Assembly (NCBI GenBank): GCA_964370295.1
Contig: CAYJIR010000002.1
Location: 52,583-116,582, forward strand
Length of the DNA: 64,000 nucleotides
Origin: JAAYCI01 sp964370295
GTDB lineage: Bacteria > Bacillota > Clostridia > Oscillospirales > Ruminococcaceae
Direction: 5' to 3'
Positions 8,304-16,645 of this stretch are shown one piece after another (the first letter of the stretch is position 1; each line of letters starts with the position of its first letter). The notes under the pieces were generated by a model. It saw only the letters and a program-made list of their open reading frames with translations. It made no database searches and was not told where the DNA came from. Both the position numbers and the translations under genes were made by a program.

Positions 8304-8490
8304 GTGGTGATTCCCCCTTTTTATATAAGGAAGGATCACCGGCAGCATTTAAAAGCAAATCGTCATCAGACAATATTTCATCTTTTTTTACATTAAAAGC
8401 ATCTATTTCTACCTGCTCTATCAAGCACTCTAAGTGTTTGTTTTTTGCAAATTTTTGAAGTGCAAACAATTCTGCCAATTCGTTCTTCAC
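8296..8490 (-). CDS. Small leader-like peptide upstream of ECF sigma
   Basis: A 64-residue product read from a GTG at 8490 after GGTGGTG. It is acidic and helical at the N-terminus (KNELAELFALQKFAKNK) and contains EILSDDDLLLNAAGD about 20 residues from the end. That motif resembles the (E)LSxxDLxxVxGG signature of GG-type leader peptides and parallels ELAEEDLLAVVGG in the Nif11 peptide two genes downstream. Its stop overlaps the sigma start by 8 bp. It belongs to no family I recognise with certainty. Upstream, 8491-8790 holds only a weak TATAAT at 8542-8537 and no other gene. Confidence 0.6.
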   Translation of the reverse strand: MKNELAELFALQKFAKNKHLECLIEQVEIDAFNVKKDEILSDDDLLLNAAGDPSLYKKGESPHD

Positions 8491-8790
8491 TTATATCACC
8501 ACCCTTGCCTTCACTTTTCCACATTGCACTTTGTTAATTATATACGTAAACCATCCTATTTTGTTAGACCTTATCTTCCAGTTTGATTTATCATACACAT
8601 TCTTCTCGCGTTCGCCGTGCAAGCACAAAACATATACAGCAACTATTCATTGACCATTTGCGATCATATTAAACGCTTTCAGGCCAAACGACCCATCTAG
8701 CCCCTTGTACACTAAGAATACAAAACAACACGAAAGATGTCAATAAAAGCATTCCTTTATTCTAGTACAAACACAAGCCCAACGCCCCAT

Positions 8791-8821
8791 GCTAAAAACC
8801 CCCATCACGGGGGTTTTTAGC
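8791..8821. terminator. Bidirectional terminator hairpin
   Basis: GCTAAAAACCCCC and GGGGGTTTTTAGC form a 13-bp perfect stem with a 5-nt loop and internal A/U tracts usable on either strand. It lies 79 bp after the stop of the giant surface-protein gene on the minus strand. Confidence 0.8.
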
Positions 8822-8899
8822 AGTTCCCGTGCCTCCTCATCATGCCGGAACGGGCTTGTTCCTATAAAATATACATCTTTAAAAGTGTGTCTGGCATCT

Positions 8900-11800
8900 T
8901 TATGCGCTTGGCGCATGCGTCCATTGTTCTCTTTGATTTTTTTCTTTATGGTTGTGGAACACAATTTCGCCAATGGTTTGCAGCAAGAAAGCAAGTGCAA
9001 ACCAGATACTATAGTTATCAAAAAATACCATAGGTTGTGTGAAATCTTGCGTAAACAATAGTAAAAGCACCAGGCCAATCCCAGCTAAAATGCTGAAAAC
9101 CAAAACTCCCTTTTGTCTCTTTTTCTTCTTATCAAATTGCTCTTGCTCTTCTTGCTCATGCTCTGTGTACAGGTTGGATTCTTTTCTCTTTTTACGTACC
9201 ACAAGCAAGAAATATACCACCGGTGACACTATCGCCAAAACTGTGATAAGCAAATCAAACAAGCTCCAAGAACCACCCACCGCTACAAAATCTCCCGCAC
9301 TGAGTGGAACTCCATTTTCGGTTATGATAGTAGATTCAAACTCTTCATCGCCAAAACGCACGCGTAAAGTATGATCTCCATCACCCAAGGTGGCCAAAAA
9401 GTCCGGCGTAAGGGTTAAAACGCCATTTTCATCCAAGATGTAGGAATCTGCCTCCAAGACAACACCATCCAAAATCACCGCATCCGGCGGTACGCCCGGA
9501 TTGAGAGGTGCAATAGATACACCGCCCTCTGGCGTGATGCTCGGCGAGGGTGGATTGCCCCCTTCGCCAGGTGGTGTTACCGTGCCCGCTGTACTCTCGC
9601 TATTTGAATTGTCTTGCGAGGTGCTGGGCTCCGGCTCTTGTGGCAACTCTTCCTCTGTATCGTCATCCGGCACCGGTATGGGTGGCAATATATCATCGGG
9701 TGGCACCGGATCTACCGTAGGAGGTGTCACCGGAGGCGTTGGGTCTGTTGGCGTTGGGTCTGTTGGCGTTGGGTCTGTTGGCGTTGGGTCTGTTGGCGTT
9801 GGGTCTGTTGGTGGGACGGTAGAAGAACTGTCGTCCGGCTCTTCTGGTTCAGGTACCACTTCCGGAGCCCGCACCTCAATGGTGGCCTCATCTTGTGCTT
9901 GCAAATTCGCAAGCACACCAGACGGCACTGACTCAAATGTATGCGTTGTTGTAGCCGATGCCCTATAAATATTTGTGCCCACCTCTGATGTACTTGGCGT
10001 ATACCGAGCATTCACCACACCGCTTAAGGGAACATTATCTTGTTGCCATGTGTAATTTATAGCACTATCTACTTTGTTTCCAGAGGCAAGGAAACTCCAC
10101 ACTTCGCTTGGCACATTGCTTGCATTTAAAGCCACAGCAACTTGCCCCTGCGTGTAATTTGCATCCTGCAAATTCATGATGATTTGCGCATCGCCTCTAT
10201 AAATACGAGACTGCAAATTGCTTTCACCCGGCACATTATCTGTTTCAATGCTATTATCTAAGCTATCTTGTTTTGTGATGATATAGCCTCTATTTTGGAA
10301 TACTGTTTCGGTTGTTTCACTCACCACAAGTTCAGTACCCTCGGGCATATACAATTCTTGGTTTTCCACAATGGAAACCGCAGCCGTCACAGAAAGTGGC
10401 AGGTGAACCTTGCCGCGAATACGCCAGTGGCTTTGGCTCCATGTGTCTTGTTTTTCCAAACGTAAAATATTGCCCACTACCTGTGTGATATCTTCTATTG
10501 AAACAGCGGAATCGCCCCCGCCTTCGTTGGGCTTTTCACCCACAGGTATTGCACTATTTTCCAGCACCATGGTTGTTTCTCCCATAGTGTCGTCACTGTC
10601 CATCTTTTGATACATTTGATTATAAACTGCACCATTTATGGTTACATTGGCATCCACAAACACAAACACATTGTGCCGAAGGTCAGAGGAATCCACCCCT
10701 TCCCACGAACGGGAAGCGCCAATGCCAATGATATCTTTTACACCACCACCATAAACCTCGATAGAAATGTTGCCTGGAACACCGATAGAAGGTATGGTAA
10801 TAGCGCCTAATTCACCCGGAAGGTCTGCAAACAAAGAACTTCCCACTATCGAATTTTCTACCGTGCCATTTGTCATAACAATATTGACATTACCCAAAAC
10901 AGACTTGCCCACAAAGACAGTCCCAGCATCATAATCTGTCAATCCACCTCCGTATACAGACCCTTTAACTGTGCCACCGCTGATGTTAATATCAACAGTA
11001 CCCATACCGGGAATATACTTAAAGAGATAATTTTCATACACAACACCCAAAAGGGTAAATGTTCTCCCACCGCCAAATACATCTCCGGCAACGGTTCCGC
11101 CCGCAATGCTTACACTGCTGTTTTGTTCCACACGGTTGCGTTCCCCACTGCCAAATACGTTTCCACCTATTGTGCCACCGTTTACCTTAACAGAAACACT
11201 GCCATTTATAACATCCGTTATGCCGCCACCATACACACTGCCTACTATGTTGGGCGTGCCCACTATAGTCACACTTGTGTTTCCTTTTATGTAGGACTCA
11301 TTTTGGGGTGTGGAACCCATGAGTGCATTTCCATTCCCTCCGTATACACTTTGCCCCACCGTGGCAGCACCCTCGATAAATACCTCACTGCTTCCTTCTA
11401 CTTTGCTATATGCGCCCCCACCATATACGCTTTCTGTCACGGCGCCACCCTTTACCGCTACCAAGGTGCCTCCTCTAACGACAGCACTTAAACCAAAACC
11501 ACCACCATACACATTGCCCACCGTGCCACCACTTACTTCCACATATGTGGAGGCAACCTCACTGGCATTGGACTTGAACAGCCCGCCACCAAAAATGGCT
11601 CGCACCTTACCACCGGTCATAATTACCCGTGTGTTATGGCTTGTGATTTCATCTGTAGCACCGCCAATAATAGAATAATTGCTAAAATCTTGTTCTTCTT
11701 TCGTGGCCGAAAACTCAAGCACGCCACTCACTATCTTAAAATATTGACGGCTTCCCTCTCCATCCACATAGGAAATCGAGCTGTGGTCAGCATTAACACT

Positions 11801-12745
11801 TCCCGCTTCTATCGTCAGCTCAAAACCGTTAGCTACAATAAAATGATGAGTTTCGTTCACATCGCCTGATAATGTTAACACCTCTATTTTTTCATATTCC
11901 GGTTTTGCACCCACCCCATCTATTGACATAGGTTCCAACAAATTTTGAATATCCAGTACTGTCACCTGTATCGTAGGCATAGCTACACCAGGTGCAAGTG
12001 TATACTCATTTCCGTCCAACACCGCTGTATATACATACTCGCCTTCTTGCGAATCGTCAAACACATCTCTTTGTGGATCGGACGATGTTAACTCCCAATT
12101 TACCGCAATAGAAACCGTAGCCGGTTGTTGAATTGTAGATTTGCTAACCATGGACGACCCCAAATTGTAAATCGGTACACTTCCCTTAACTACCAAATCT
12201 CCGTCCTCGCCTCCGGTCGTGCCTTCGCCTCCGGTCGTGCCTTCGCCTCCGGTCGTGCCTTNNNNNNNNNNNNNNNNNNNNNNNNNNNNNNNNNNNNNNN
12301 NNNNNNNNNNNNNNNNNNNNNNNNNNNNNNNNNNNNNNNNNNNNNNNNNNNNNNNNNNNNNTTCGCCTCCGGTCGTGCCTTCGCCTCCGGTCGTGCCTTC
12401 GCCTCCGGTCGTGCCTGCACCTCCGGTTGTGCCTGCACCTCCGGTTGTGCCTTCGCCTCCGGTCGTGCCTGCACCTCCGGTCGCGCTTTCAGAAACACTT
12501 TCTTCCACATATCCCTGTAAAAATCGGGGCAAGGAAGGTTTCTCTTCTAAGCCAACAAAAAGAGTTTGCCTTTGTTCCTCTTCATCCAAAGGCAAAAAAG
12601 AAGCTATCACTTCCTTCTCTTCGGAAGTTGCGGGAGTTCCGGACGACCCGTCTCCTCCCACACCCCACACCGCTATTGCCTGTGAAAGCAAAAACACAGA
12701 TGCCAAGCAAATTACTGGGATTTTTTTAGTCAAAAAACTACGCAT
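8900..12745 (-). CDS. Giant repeat-rich surface protein with C-terminal membrane module
   Basis: About 1281 residues as assembled. It has a signal peptide (MRSFLTKKIPVICLASVFLL...), then a tandem GTTGGE region interrupted by a 100-N gap. A long central domain (about 260-720) is rich in GG-containing beta-repeats such as GSVYGGG, GNVYGGG and GGNVFGSG, suggesting a beta-solenoid. Ig-like or MBG-like segments follow, then a PTDPTPTDPT spacer. The C-terminal module has VGGSWSLFDLLITVLAI, a basic/acidic loop, a second helix, TQDFTQPMVFFDN and a third helix. There is no LPxTG motif. The ATG follows AAAGAGGTG. The same C-terminal module ends the protein at 35524-39270. Likely a cell-surface adhesin; the true length is unknown because of the gap. 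Confidence 0.85.
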   Translation of the reverse strand: MRSFLTKKIPVICLASVFLLSQAIAVWGVGGDGSSGTPATSEEKEVIASFLPLDEEEQRQTLFVGLEEKPSLPRFLQGYVEESVSESATGGAGTTGGEGTTGGAGTTGGAGTTGGEGTTGGEGTTGGEXXXXXXXXXXXXXXXXXXXXXXXXXXXXXXXXXXGTTGGEGTTGGEGTTGGEDGDLVVKGSVPIYNLGSSMVSKSTIQQPATVSIAVNWELTSSDPQRDVFDDSQEGEYVYTAVLDGNEYTLAPGVAMPTIQVTVLDIQNLLEPMSIDGVGAKPEYEKIEVLTLSGDVNETHHFIVANGFELTIEAGSVNADHSSISYVDGEGSRQYFKIVSGVLEFSATKEEQDFSNYSIIGGATDEITSHNTRVIMTGGKVRAIFGGGLFKSNASEVASTYVEVSGGTVGNVYGGGFGLSAVVRGGTLVAVKGGAVTESVYGGGAYSKVEGSSEVFIEGAATVGQSVYGGNGNALMGSTPQNESYIKGNTSVTIVGTPNIVGSVYGGGITDVINGSVSVKVNGGTIGGNVFGSGERNRVEQNSSVSIAGGTVAGDVFGGGRTFTLLGVVYENYLFKYIPGMGTVDINISGGTVKGSVYGGGLTDYDAGTVFVGKSVLGNVNIVMTNGTVENSIVGSSLFADLPGELGAITIPSIGVPGNISIEVYGGGVKDIIGIGASRSWEGVDSSDLRHNVFVFVDANVTINGAVYNQMYQKMDSDDTMGETTMVLENSAIPVGEKPNEGGGDSAVSIEDITQVVGNILRLEKQDTWSQSHWRIRGKVHLPLSVTAAVSIVENQELYMPEGTELVVSETTETVFQNRGYIITKQDSLDNSIETDNVPGESNLQSRIYRGDAQIIMNLQDANYTQGQVAVALNASNVPSEVWSFLASGNKVDSAINYTWQQDNVPLSGVVNARYTPSTSEVGTNIYRASATTTHTFESVPSGVLANLQAQDEATIEVRAPEVVPEPEEPDDSSSTVPPTDPTPTDPTPTDPTPTDPTPTDPTPPVTPPTVDPVPPDDILPPIPVPDDDTEEELPQEPEPSTSQDNSNSESTAGTVTPPGEGGNPPSPSITPEGGVSIAPLNPGVPPDAVILDGVVLEADSYILDENGVLTLTPDFLATLGDGDHTLRVRFGDEEFESTIITENGVPLSAGDFVAVGGSWSLFDLLITVLAIVSPVVYFLLVVRKKRKESNLYTEHEQEEQEQFDKKKKRQKGVLVFSILAGIGLVLLLLFTQDFTQPMVFFDNYSIWFALAFLLQTIGEIVFHNHKEKNQREQWTHAPSA
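9735..9809 (-). repeat. Five 15-bp tandem repeats coding PTDPT
   Basis: Five perfect units of GGCGTTGGGTCTGTT (plus-strand reading) lie inside the surface-protein gene and encode a Pro/Thr spacer before the C-terminal domain. Perfect identity suggests recent expansion. Confidence 0.9.
12206..12480 (-). repeat. 18-bp tandem repeats coding GTTGGE/GTTGGA
   Basis: Units of TTCGCCTCCGGTCGTGCC (plus strand), with GCACCTCCGGT variants near the signal-peptide end, encode the GTTGGE/GTTGGA array close to the N-terminus. The array contains the assembly gap, so copy number is not determined. Confidence 0.9.
12262..12361. other. Assembly gap of exactly 100 N
   Basis: One hundred Ns fall inside the 18-bp repeat array. 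A round number suggests a placeholder. The reading frame is the same on both sides, but the 102-nt span is not a multiple of the 18-bp repeat, so the real length differs. Confidence 0.98.
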
Positions 12746-13237
12746 AAAAGCACCTCTTTCGCATATATTTGAAACACCTTTTTTTAAAGGCTCTTGTTTA
12801 ACCTACATGAAACCCACACGGAACACTTCTGTTTGGGTAATTATGCAGCATCCTCCCATGCCGTTTAATGCCAATTCCCTCTTTTCCGTATGCCGCCAGA
12901 CAATTTTTGTGTCTTTTACAACATATCGTCTTTTTTGCTAAACCAAGCAAAATAGTAGGAATTTTTTGGTCAAAAGAAAACAATGCTGGTTTTCTATCCA
13001 CGATTTTTAAGAAAGAATTAAACTGCAAAAGATTCCCTCAGGCCAGTAAAAAACGAAAAATATCATATAAATTAGACCCTTCCGTCTTCCCTTACAGGAT
13101 ACACTAAAAATCACTTTTTTGCAATATCAAGAGCAAATTCTTGTCGTATCGCCTATGTTCCAACGTTTCCGTTTATATATTTAGCCACTTTTGCATAGTT
13201 TTTTACTTTGATATTAAACAAAGGCGCAAAACCACTC
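12746..13237. other. Gene-free stretch upstream of the surface-protein gene
   Basis: About 490 bp with no credible gene. I looked for a c-di-GMP riboswitch, which would suit an adhesin beside GGDEF/HD-GYP genes, and did not find the conserved class I core. The minus-strand part at 12790-12900 is G-rich and could be structured, but I cannot assign it. The surface-protein promoter should lie here. Confidence 0.5.
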
Positions 13238-13275
13238 TAAAAACCGCTTGCTACCGAACAGAATAATATAAGCGG
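13238..13275 (-). terminator. Possible terminator of the GGDEF gene
   Basis: On the minus strand CCGCTT (13275-13270) and AAGCGG (13249-13244) frame a 20-nt loop and are followed by TTTTTA, shortly after the GGDEF stop. The stem is short and the loop large. Confidence 0.45.
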
Positions 13276-13291
13276 CTACCTTTATGCTATT

Positions 13292-14539
13292 TTATTGCAG
13301 AAGGTTTCCGTACACAAAAAAGGTGTTTTTTCCTTTCTTTTTTGCTTTGTATAAGGCCTCGTCTGCCTTGGCATACAGGCTTTCAAAGTCTTTCGCATCT
13401 TGTGGAAACACAGCAATACCAATACTAACAGACACAGCAACACTCACACCGTTTTCATCCACAAACGGCACACGAATGTCTCTGCATAAACCAACAGCCC
13501 TTTGCTGTACCGATTGAGCATCTGTAACGTTTTTTTGAAAAATGACAAATTCATCGCCGCCTATACGCCCCACTATATCCTGCTGACGAAAAGCGTTGGC
13601 AATACGCTTTGACAAATACACAAGCACTTTATCCCCAAAAGGATGTCCTTTGCTATCATTTATTTCTTTAAAATTGTCAATATCTAATATATAGAATGCG
13701 CCGCCCACGCCCTCTTCTATTGCCTCTTTAATTTTGTTTTCAACACCTATTTTATTATATGCATCTACCAAAACATCGCGTTCGGCCCTGCTTTTACTGG
13801 CGATAAGCTCATATTTTTGTTGTTCCACTGTTTGCTGTAATATGTCCGATTTTTCTTTATAGCCGTGTAGGTAATCGAAGCGCACTAAAAGTACAACTGC
13901 CAAAGTAACCACTAAAAGCCAGAAGAAGGGCGTAAGTACTTGATGTAGCGGCAAATATACAGAATCAAAAGTATCTGCATGGCTGTAAATAAAAGAGTTT
14001 AATGTCAGATAACCTGTGGCAACAAACAAAAAACCCAACACAAATAAAGTTTGCTCTTTATTTTGATTGATAATTCGCAAATATTTTCCCGGGACAAAAC
14101 GAAATACGCAAATGGCCACCAACATACACACAAGCCAAGATACCACAATATGCGAAAAAAGCAGCAGATGACTGTGTGTTAATTCTCCCAGCGATATCCC
14201 TAATGTAAGGGCACCCGAAGAAATCACAATAGATTCAATACATACCAAATAAATTGTGGCCATAAGAGAGCACATTAAAATACCGGCAAAACCGTTTATA
14301 AATAGCAGCCTCAGCTGCAAAATGCTTCCAAACAACACAATCAAATAGGTAATAGTGGGAAGCTGATTAAAACCATATACCATCACGCTAAATAAAACAC
14401 TATTTAATAAAGCCACCACATACAACCAAACTTTCCCGAAGCGGGGCCTGTCTAGCACTCGGTTGCAAATCAAAAAATACATAAGATTGCAAACATAAAA
14501 AAACACAAAATACAGAGCAGTCAAAATTTCAATAGTCAT
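13292..14539 (-). CDS. Membrane-bound diguanylate cyclase (GGDEF)
   Basis: The 415-residue product has about six hydrophobic segments (residues 5-225), a short coiled linker, then a GGDEF domain (about 250-410). The active-site loop is GRIGGDEFV, and RQQD lies five residues before GGDEF, which matches the RxxD inhibitory site. The domain should therefore make c-di-GMP with product inhibition. The TM region has no named sensor domain that I recognise. It is transcribed away from the HD-GYP gene that starts 280 bp upstream, so synthesis and breakdown genes face apart. Confidence 0.92.
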   Translation of the reverse strand: MTIEILTALYFVFFYVCNLMYFLICNRVLDRPRFGKVWLYVVALLNSVLFSVMVYGFNQLPTITYLIVLFGSILQLRLLFINGFAGILMCSLMATIYLVCIESIVISSGALTLGISLGELTHSHLLLFSHIVVSWLVCMLVAICVFRFVPGKYLRIINQNKEQTLFVLGFLFVATGYLTLNSFIYSHADTFDSVYLPLHQVLTPFFWLLVVTLAVVLLVRFDYLHGYKEKSDILQQTVEQQKYELIASKSRAERDVLVDAYNKIGVENKIKEAIEEGVGGAFYILDIDNFKEINDSKGHPFGDKVLVYLSKRIANAFRQQDIVGRIGGDEFVIFQKNVTDAQSVQQRAVGLCRDIRVPFVDENGVSVAVSVSIGIAVFPQDAKDFESLYAKADEALYKAKKKGKNTFFVYGNLLQ

Positions 14540-14742
14540 ACAGTTTTTTTACTCCCTATCATTTAAGGCTATTATATTACACGAACCACCCATAATTTGT
14601 AAAGAAAAAAATATATTTTTTTTTACTCGATTTTATTGTGAAAAAAATTTTTACGTTTTTTCGTTATTTTTATTTTTATATCGTTGATAAATTTTTATAT
14701 TTTAAATTATACTAAAAATGTATACAAATTTGTGAAAAATGA

Positions 14743-14770
14743 TTGTATTCTTCTGCCAGTGTGCTATAAT
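14743..14770 (+). promoter_or_regulatory. Promoter of the HD/HD-GYP gene
   Basis: TTGTAT (14743-14748), a 16-bp spacer and TATAAT (14765-14770). It overlaps the first possible ATG (14739) of the downstream reading frame, which rules that start out and supports the TTG start at 14823. Confidence 0.75.
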
Positions 14771-14822
14771 ATTTCTTGTAAATCTTAACTTTTCAAATTT
14801 TATTTTGTTTGAGGTGTCTATT

Positions 14823-16109
14823 TTGGCGGCAAAAATAAACAATGTTTTCAACATGATGCGACGCGCCTTAAATACATTGGATTATCAGCTAATGGATCAT
14901 GGCGAACGTGTTACTTTTTTACTATTAAACATGTACGAAAATGACGGAACCTACACCAATGAACAGCTTGTTAAAATATGTTATCTTGGCATGTTTCACG
15001 ACATTGGTGCCTACCAAACCGAAATGCTCGACTCTCTTGTTAAATCGTCTGATGCTTTTCACTTTGAAGTGAAAAACACTTTACTTCATTCGGTATACGG
15101 CTATTTATTTTTAAAAAGACAGCCATTTTTCGATGAATTTTCCGAATCCATTCTTTTCCATCACTTTCCCTATAGCAGCTTGTTAAAAAGCGATTGTAAA
15201 GATAAACAACTGGCTGCCAGAATGTTTTTAGCCGATAAAATCGACTTCTTAATTTTAAAGGGTTATGCACGCAAAACACAAGACATAACGCGTTTTTTAG
15301 ACAACCCTGTGTTTGCCAAAGAAGAGGTGCAGAACCTTTTGGCTTTAGAGGAAAAAAAAGGCATTATCACCTCTATCATCAATGGCCATTATCTAGAAAA
15401 GGTTTTGGGCTTTTTGCATTCTTTCCCCATACATGAAAATCATCTACAATCGCTTTTGATGATGTTGCCAAGCGCCATCGACTTTAGAAGCGAACACACG
15501 GTAACACACACAGCTGCCACCGTTGAAATTGCTGTTACTTTGGCAAAACTAATGCATCTAAACGAAGACGAAACACAGTCTTTGCAATTGGGCGCCCTTT
15601 TTCATGACATTGGAAAAATTGCGGTTTCGCCCATGATATTGGAAAAGACCACGGCCCTAACACCCAATGAATTTAAAGTGATGAAAGACCACGTTTTACT
15701 GTCGGAGCACATTTTGCAGGGCTGTGTTAACGAAGAAATTTTGCACATTGCCGTTCGGCACCATGAAAAACTAGACGGAAATGGCTACCCTAAAGGCTTA
15801 AAAGACGAAGATTTAACTTTCCCCGAACGTATACTGGCCATCGCCGATATTTTAAGTGCTCTGATGGGAAAACGCAGTTACAAAGAGCCGTTCCCAAAAG
15901 AAAAAGTGGTTTCTATTTTGCAAAAAATGGCCAATGATGGCCAAATATGCAAGCGAGTTGTAGTGGTAGCCCTAGACAATTACGACTTAATTGAAAAAAA
16001 CAATGATACTATATGCCAAGAGGTGCAGGCACGTTATGATATTTTTAAGAAAAACGCACAAGAACTTTATACCAAATATAGTTTAGGGGTAGAATCTTAT
16101 GGAATTTAA
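14823..16109 (+). CDS. HD + HD-GYP protein (putative c-di-GMP phosphodiesterase)
   Basis: Read from TTG at 14823, which follows GAGGTG by six bases; about 428 residues. The N-terminal half has an HD-like domain (DHGERVTF ... LGMFHDIGAY). The C-terminal half is an HD-GYP domain with HTVTHTA, LGALFHDIGK, HVLLSEHIL and HHEKLDGNGYPKGL, so the metal and GYP motifs are present. The predicted role is hydrolysis of c-di-GMP. The gene ends inside the rubrerythrin gene (11-bp overlap), and adenine deaminase follows, so the three may be co-expressed. The N-terminal HD domain may be regulatory. Confidence 0.88.
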   Translation: MAAKINNVFNMMRRALNTLDYQLMDHGERVTFLLLNMYENDGTYTNEQLVKICYLGMFHDIGAYQTEMLDSLVKSSDAFHFEVKNTLLHSVYGYLFLKRQPFFDEFSESILFHHFPYSSLLKSDCKDKQLAARMFLADKIDFLILKGYARKTQDITRFLDNPVFAKEEVQNLLALEEKKGIITSIINGHYLEKVLGFLHSFPIHENHLQSLLMMLPSAIDFRSEHTVTHTAATVEIAVTLAKLMHLNEDETQSLQLGALFHDIGKIAVSPMILEKTTALTPNEFKVMKDHVLLSEHILQGCVNEEILHIAVRHHEKLDGNGYPKGLKDEDLTFPERILAIADILSALMGKRSYKEPFPKEKVVSILQKMANDGQICKRVVVVALDNYDLIEKNNDTICQEVQARYDIFKKNAQELYTKYSLGVESYGI

Positions 16110-16629
16110 AAACTCAAAGTCCTTTCAAAATGTACAAACCTCTTTTGTAAACGAAGCCACCGCCATCATAGGCTATTTAATCTATGCAGACATCGCCCTT
16201 GCCGAAGGCAAAAACGAAGCGGCCGAACTGTTTAAACGGATGGCAAAAAACGAAACAGAACACGCAAAAGCTTGGTTTAAATATCTTCATGATAAGCCCG
16301 GAGACACCCTTGCCAATTTACACCACGCGGCGGAAACCGAAAACAGCGAATGGAAAATTTCTTATCCGCAGGCGGCGCAAAAAGCACAAGAAGAAGGATT
16401 TTGGGAGCTGGCAGCTCTATTTGAAAGAATCTCTTCTATAGAGTGTGACCACGACCGTCGTTTTATGGAAATGCTTTTGGCTGAAGGCGAAAGTGTCAAA
16501 AAACCTGCCACGCCTGCACATAAGGAGACTAAGTGTGTGTGCCTATTTTGCGGCTACCCAAGTGACACGATTCAAGAAGCGTGCCCGGTTTGCAATGCCC
16601 TAGGTTCTTTTGTGTTCGATAAAAACTAA
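16099..16629 (+). CDS. Rubrerythrin
   Basis: The 176-residue product has a ferritin-like di-iron domain (about 1-135) with ETEH (about 51-54) and ECDH (about 115-118) ExxH motifs, then a rubredoxin-like domain with two CxxC pairs (CLFCG and CPVCN). Rubrerythrins reduce hydrogen peroxide in anaerobes. The ATG overlaps the end of the HD-GYP gene by 11 bp, implying translational coupling, an unusual partner for a c-di-GMP enzyme. Adenine deaminase follows after 16 bp. Confidence 0.93.
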   Translation: MEFKNSKSFQNVQTSFVNEATAIIGYLIYADIALAEGKNEAAELFKRMAKNETEHAKAWFKYLHDKPGDTLANLHHAAETENSEWKISYPQAAQKAQEEGFWELAALFERISSIECDHDRRFMEMLLAEGESVKKPATPAHKETKCVCLFCGYPSDTIQEACPVCNALGSFVFDKN

Positions 16630-16645
16630 TTCAAGGTGGTCCTCC

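Noticed and set aside
8740..9078. Small minus-strand frame overlapping the end of the giant surface protein
   Set aside because: It uses another frame of the conserved C-terminal module, contains the terminator, and lacks a ribosome site.
9614..10011. Open frames opposite the Pro/Thr repeat
   Set aside because: Low-complexity translations (Trp/Arg or Gln/Arg repeats) caused by the 15-bp tandem repeat.
12206..12480. Possible CRISPR-like array
   Set aside because: Units are contiguous 18-bp coding repeats without spacers, inside a signal-peptide protein gene.
12219..12941. Open frames across the GTTGGE repeats on both strands
   Set aside because: Repeat-driven open frames crossing the N gap; only the minus-strand frame with a signal peptide is credible.
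12798..13028. Seventy-six-residue frame upstream of the surface-protein gene
   Set aside because: It needs a TTG start without a ribosome site and matches no family I know; composition looks non-coding.
12746..13237. c-di-GMP riboswitch before the adhesin gene
   Set aside because: Expected from context, but the conserved class I core sequences were not found on either strand.
14739..14822. Longer N-terminus of the HD/HD-GYP protein
   Set aside because: The ATG lies within the promoter's -35 region; the TTG at 14823 has a proper GAGGTG site.
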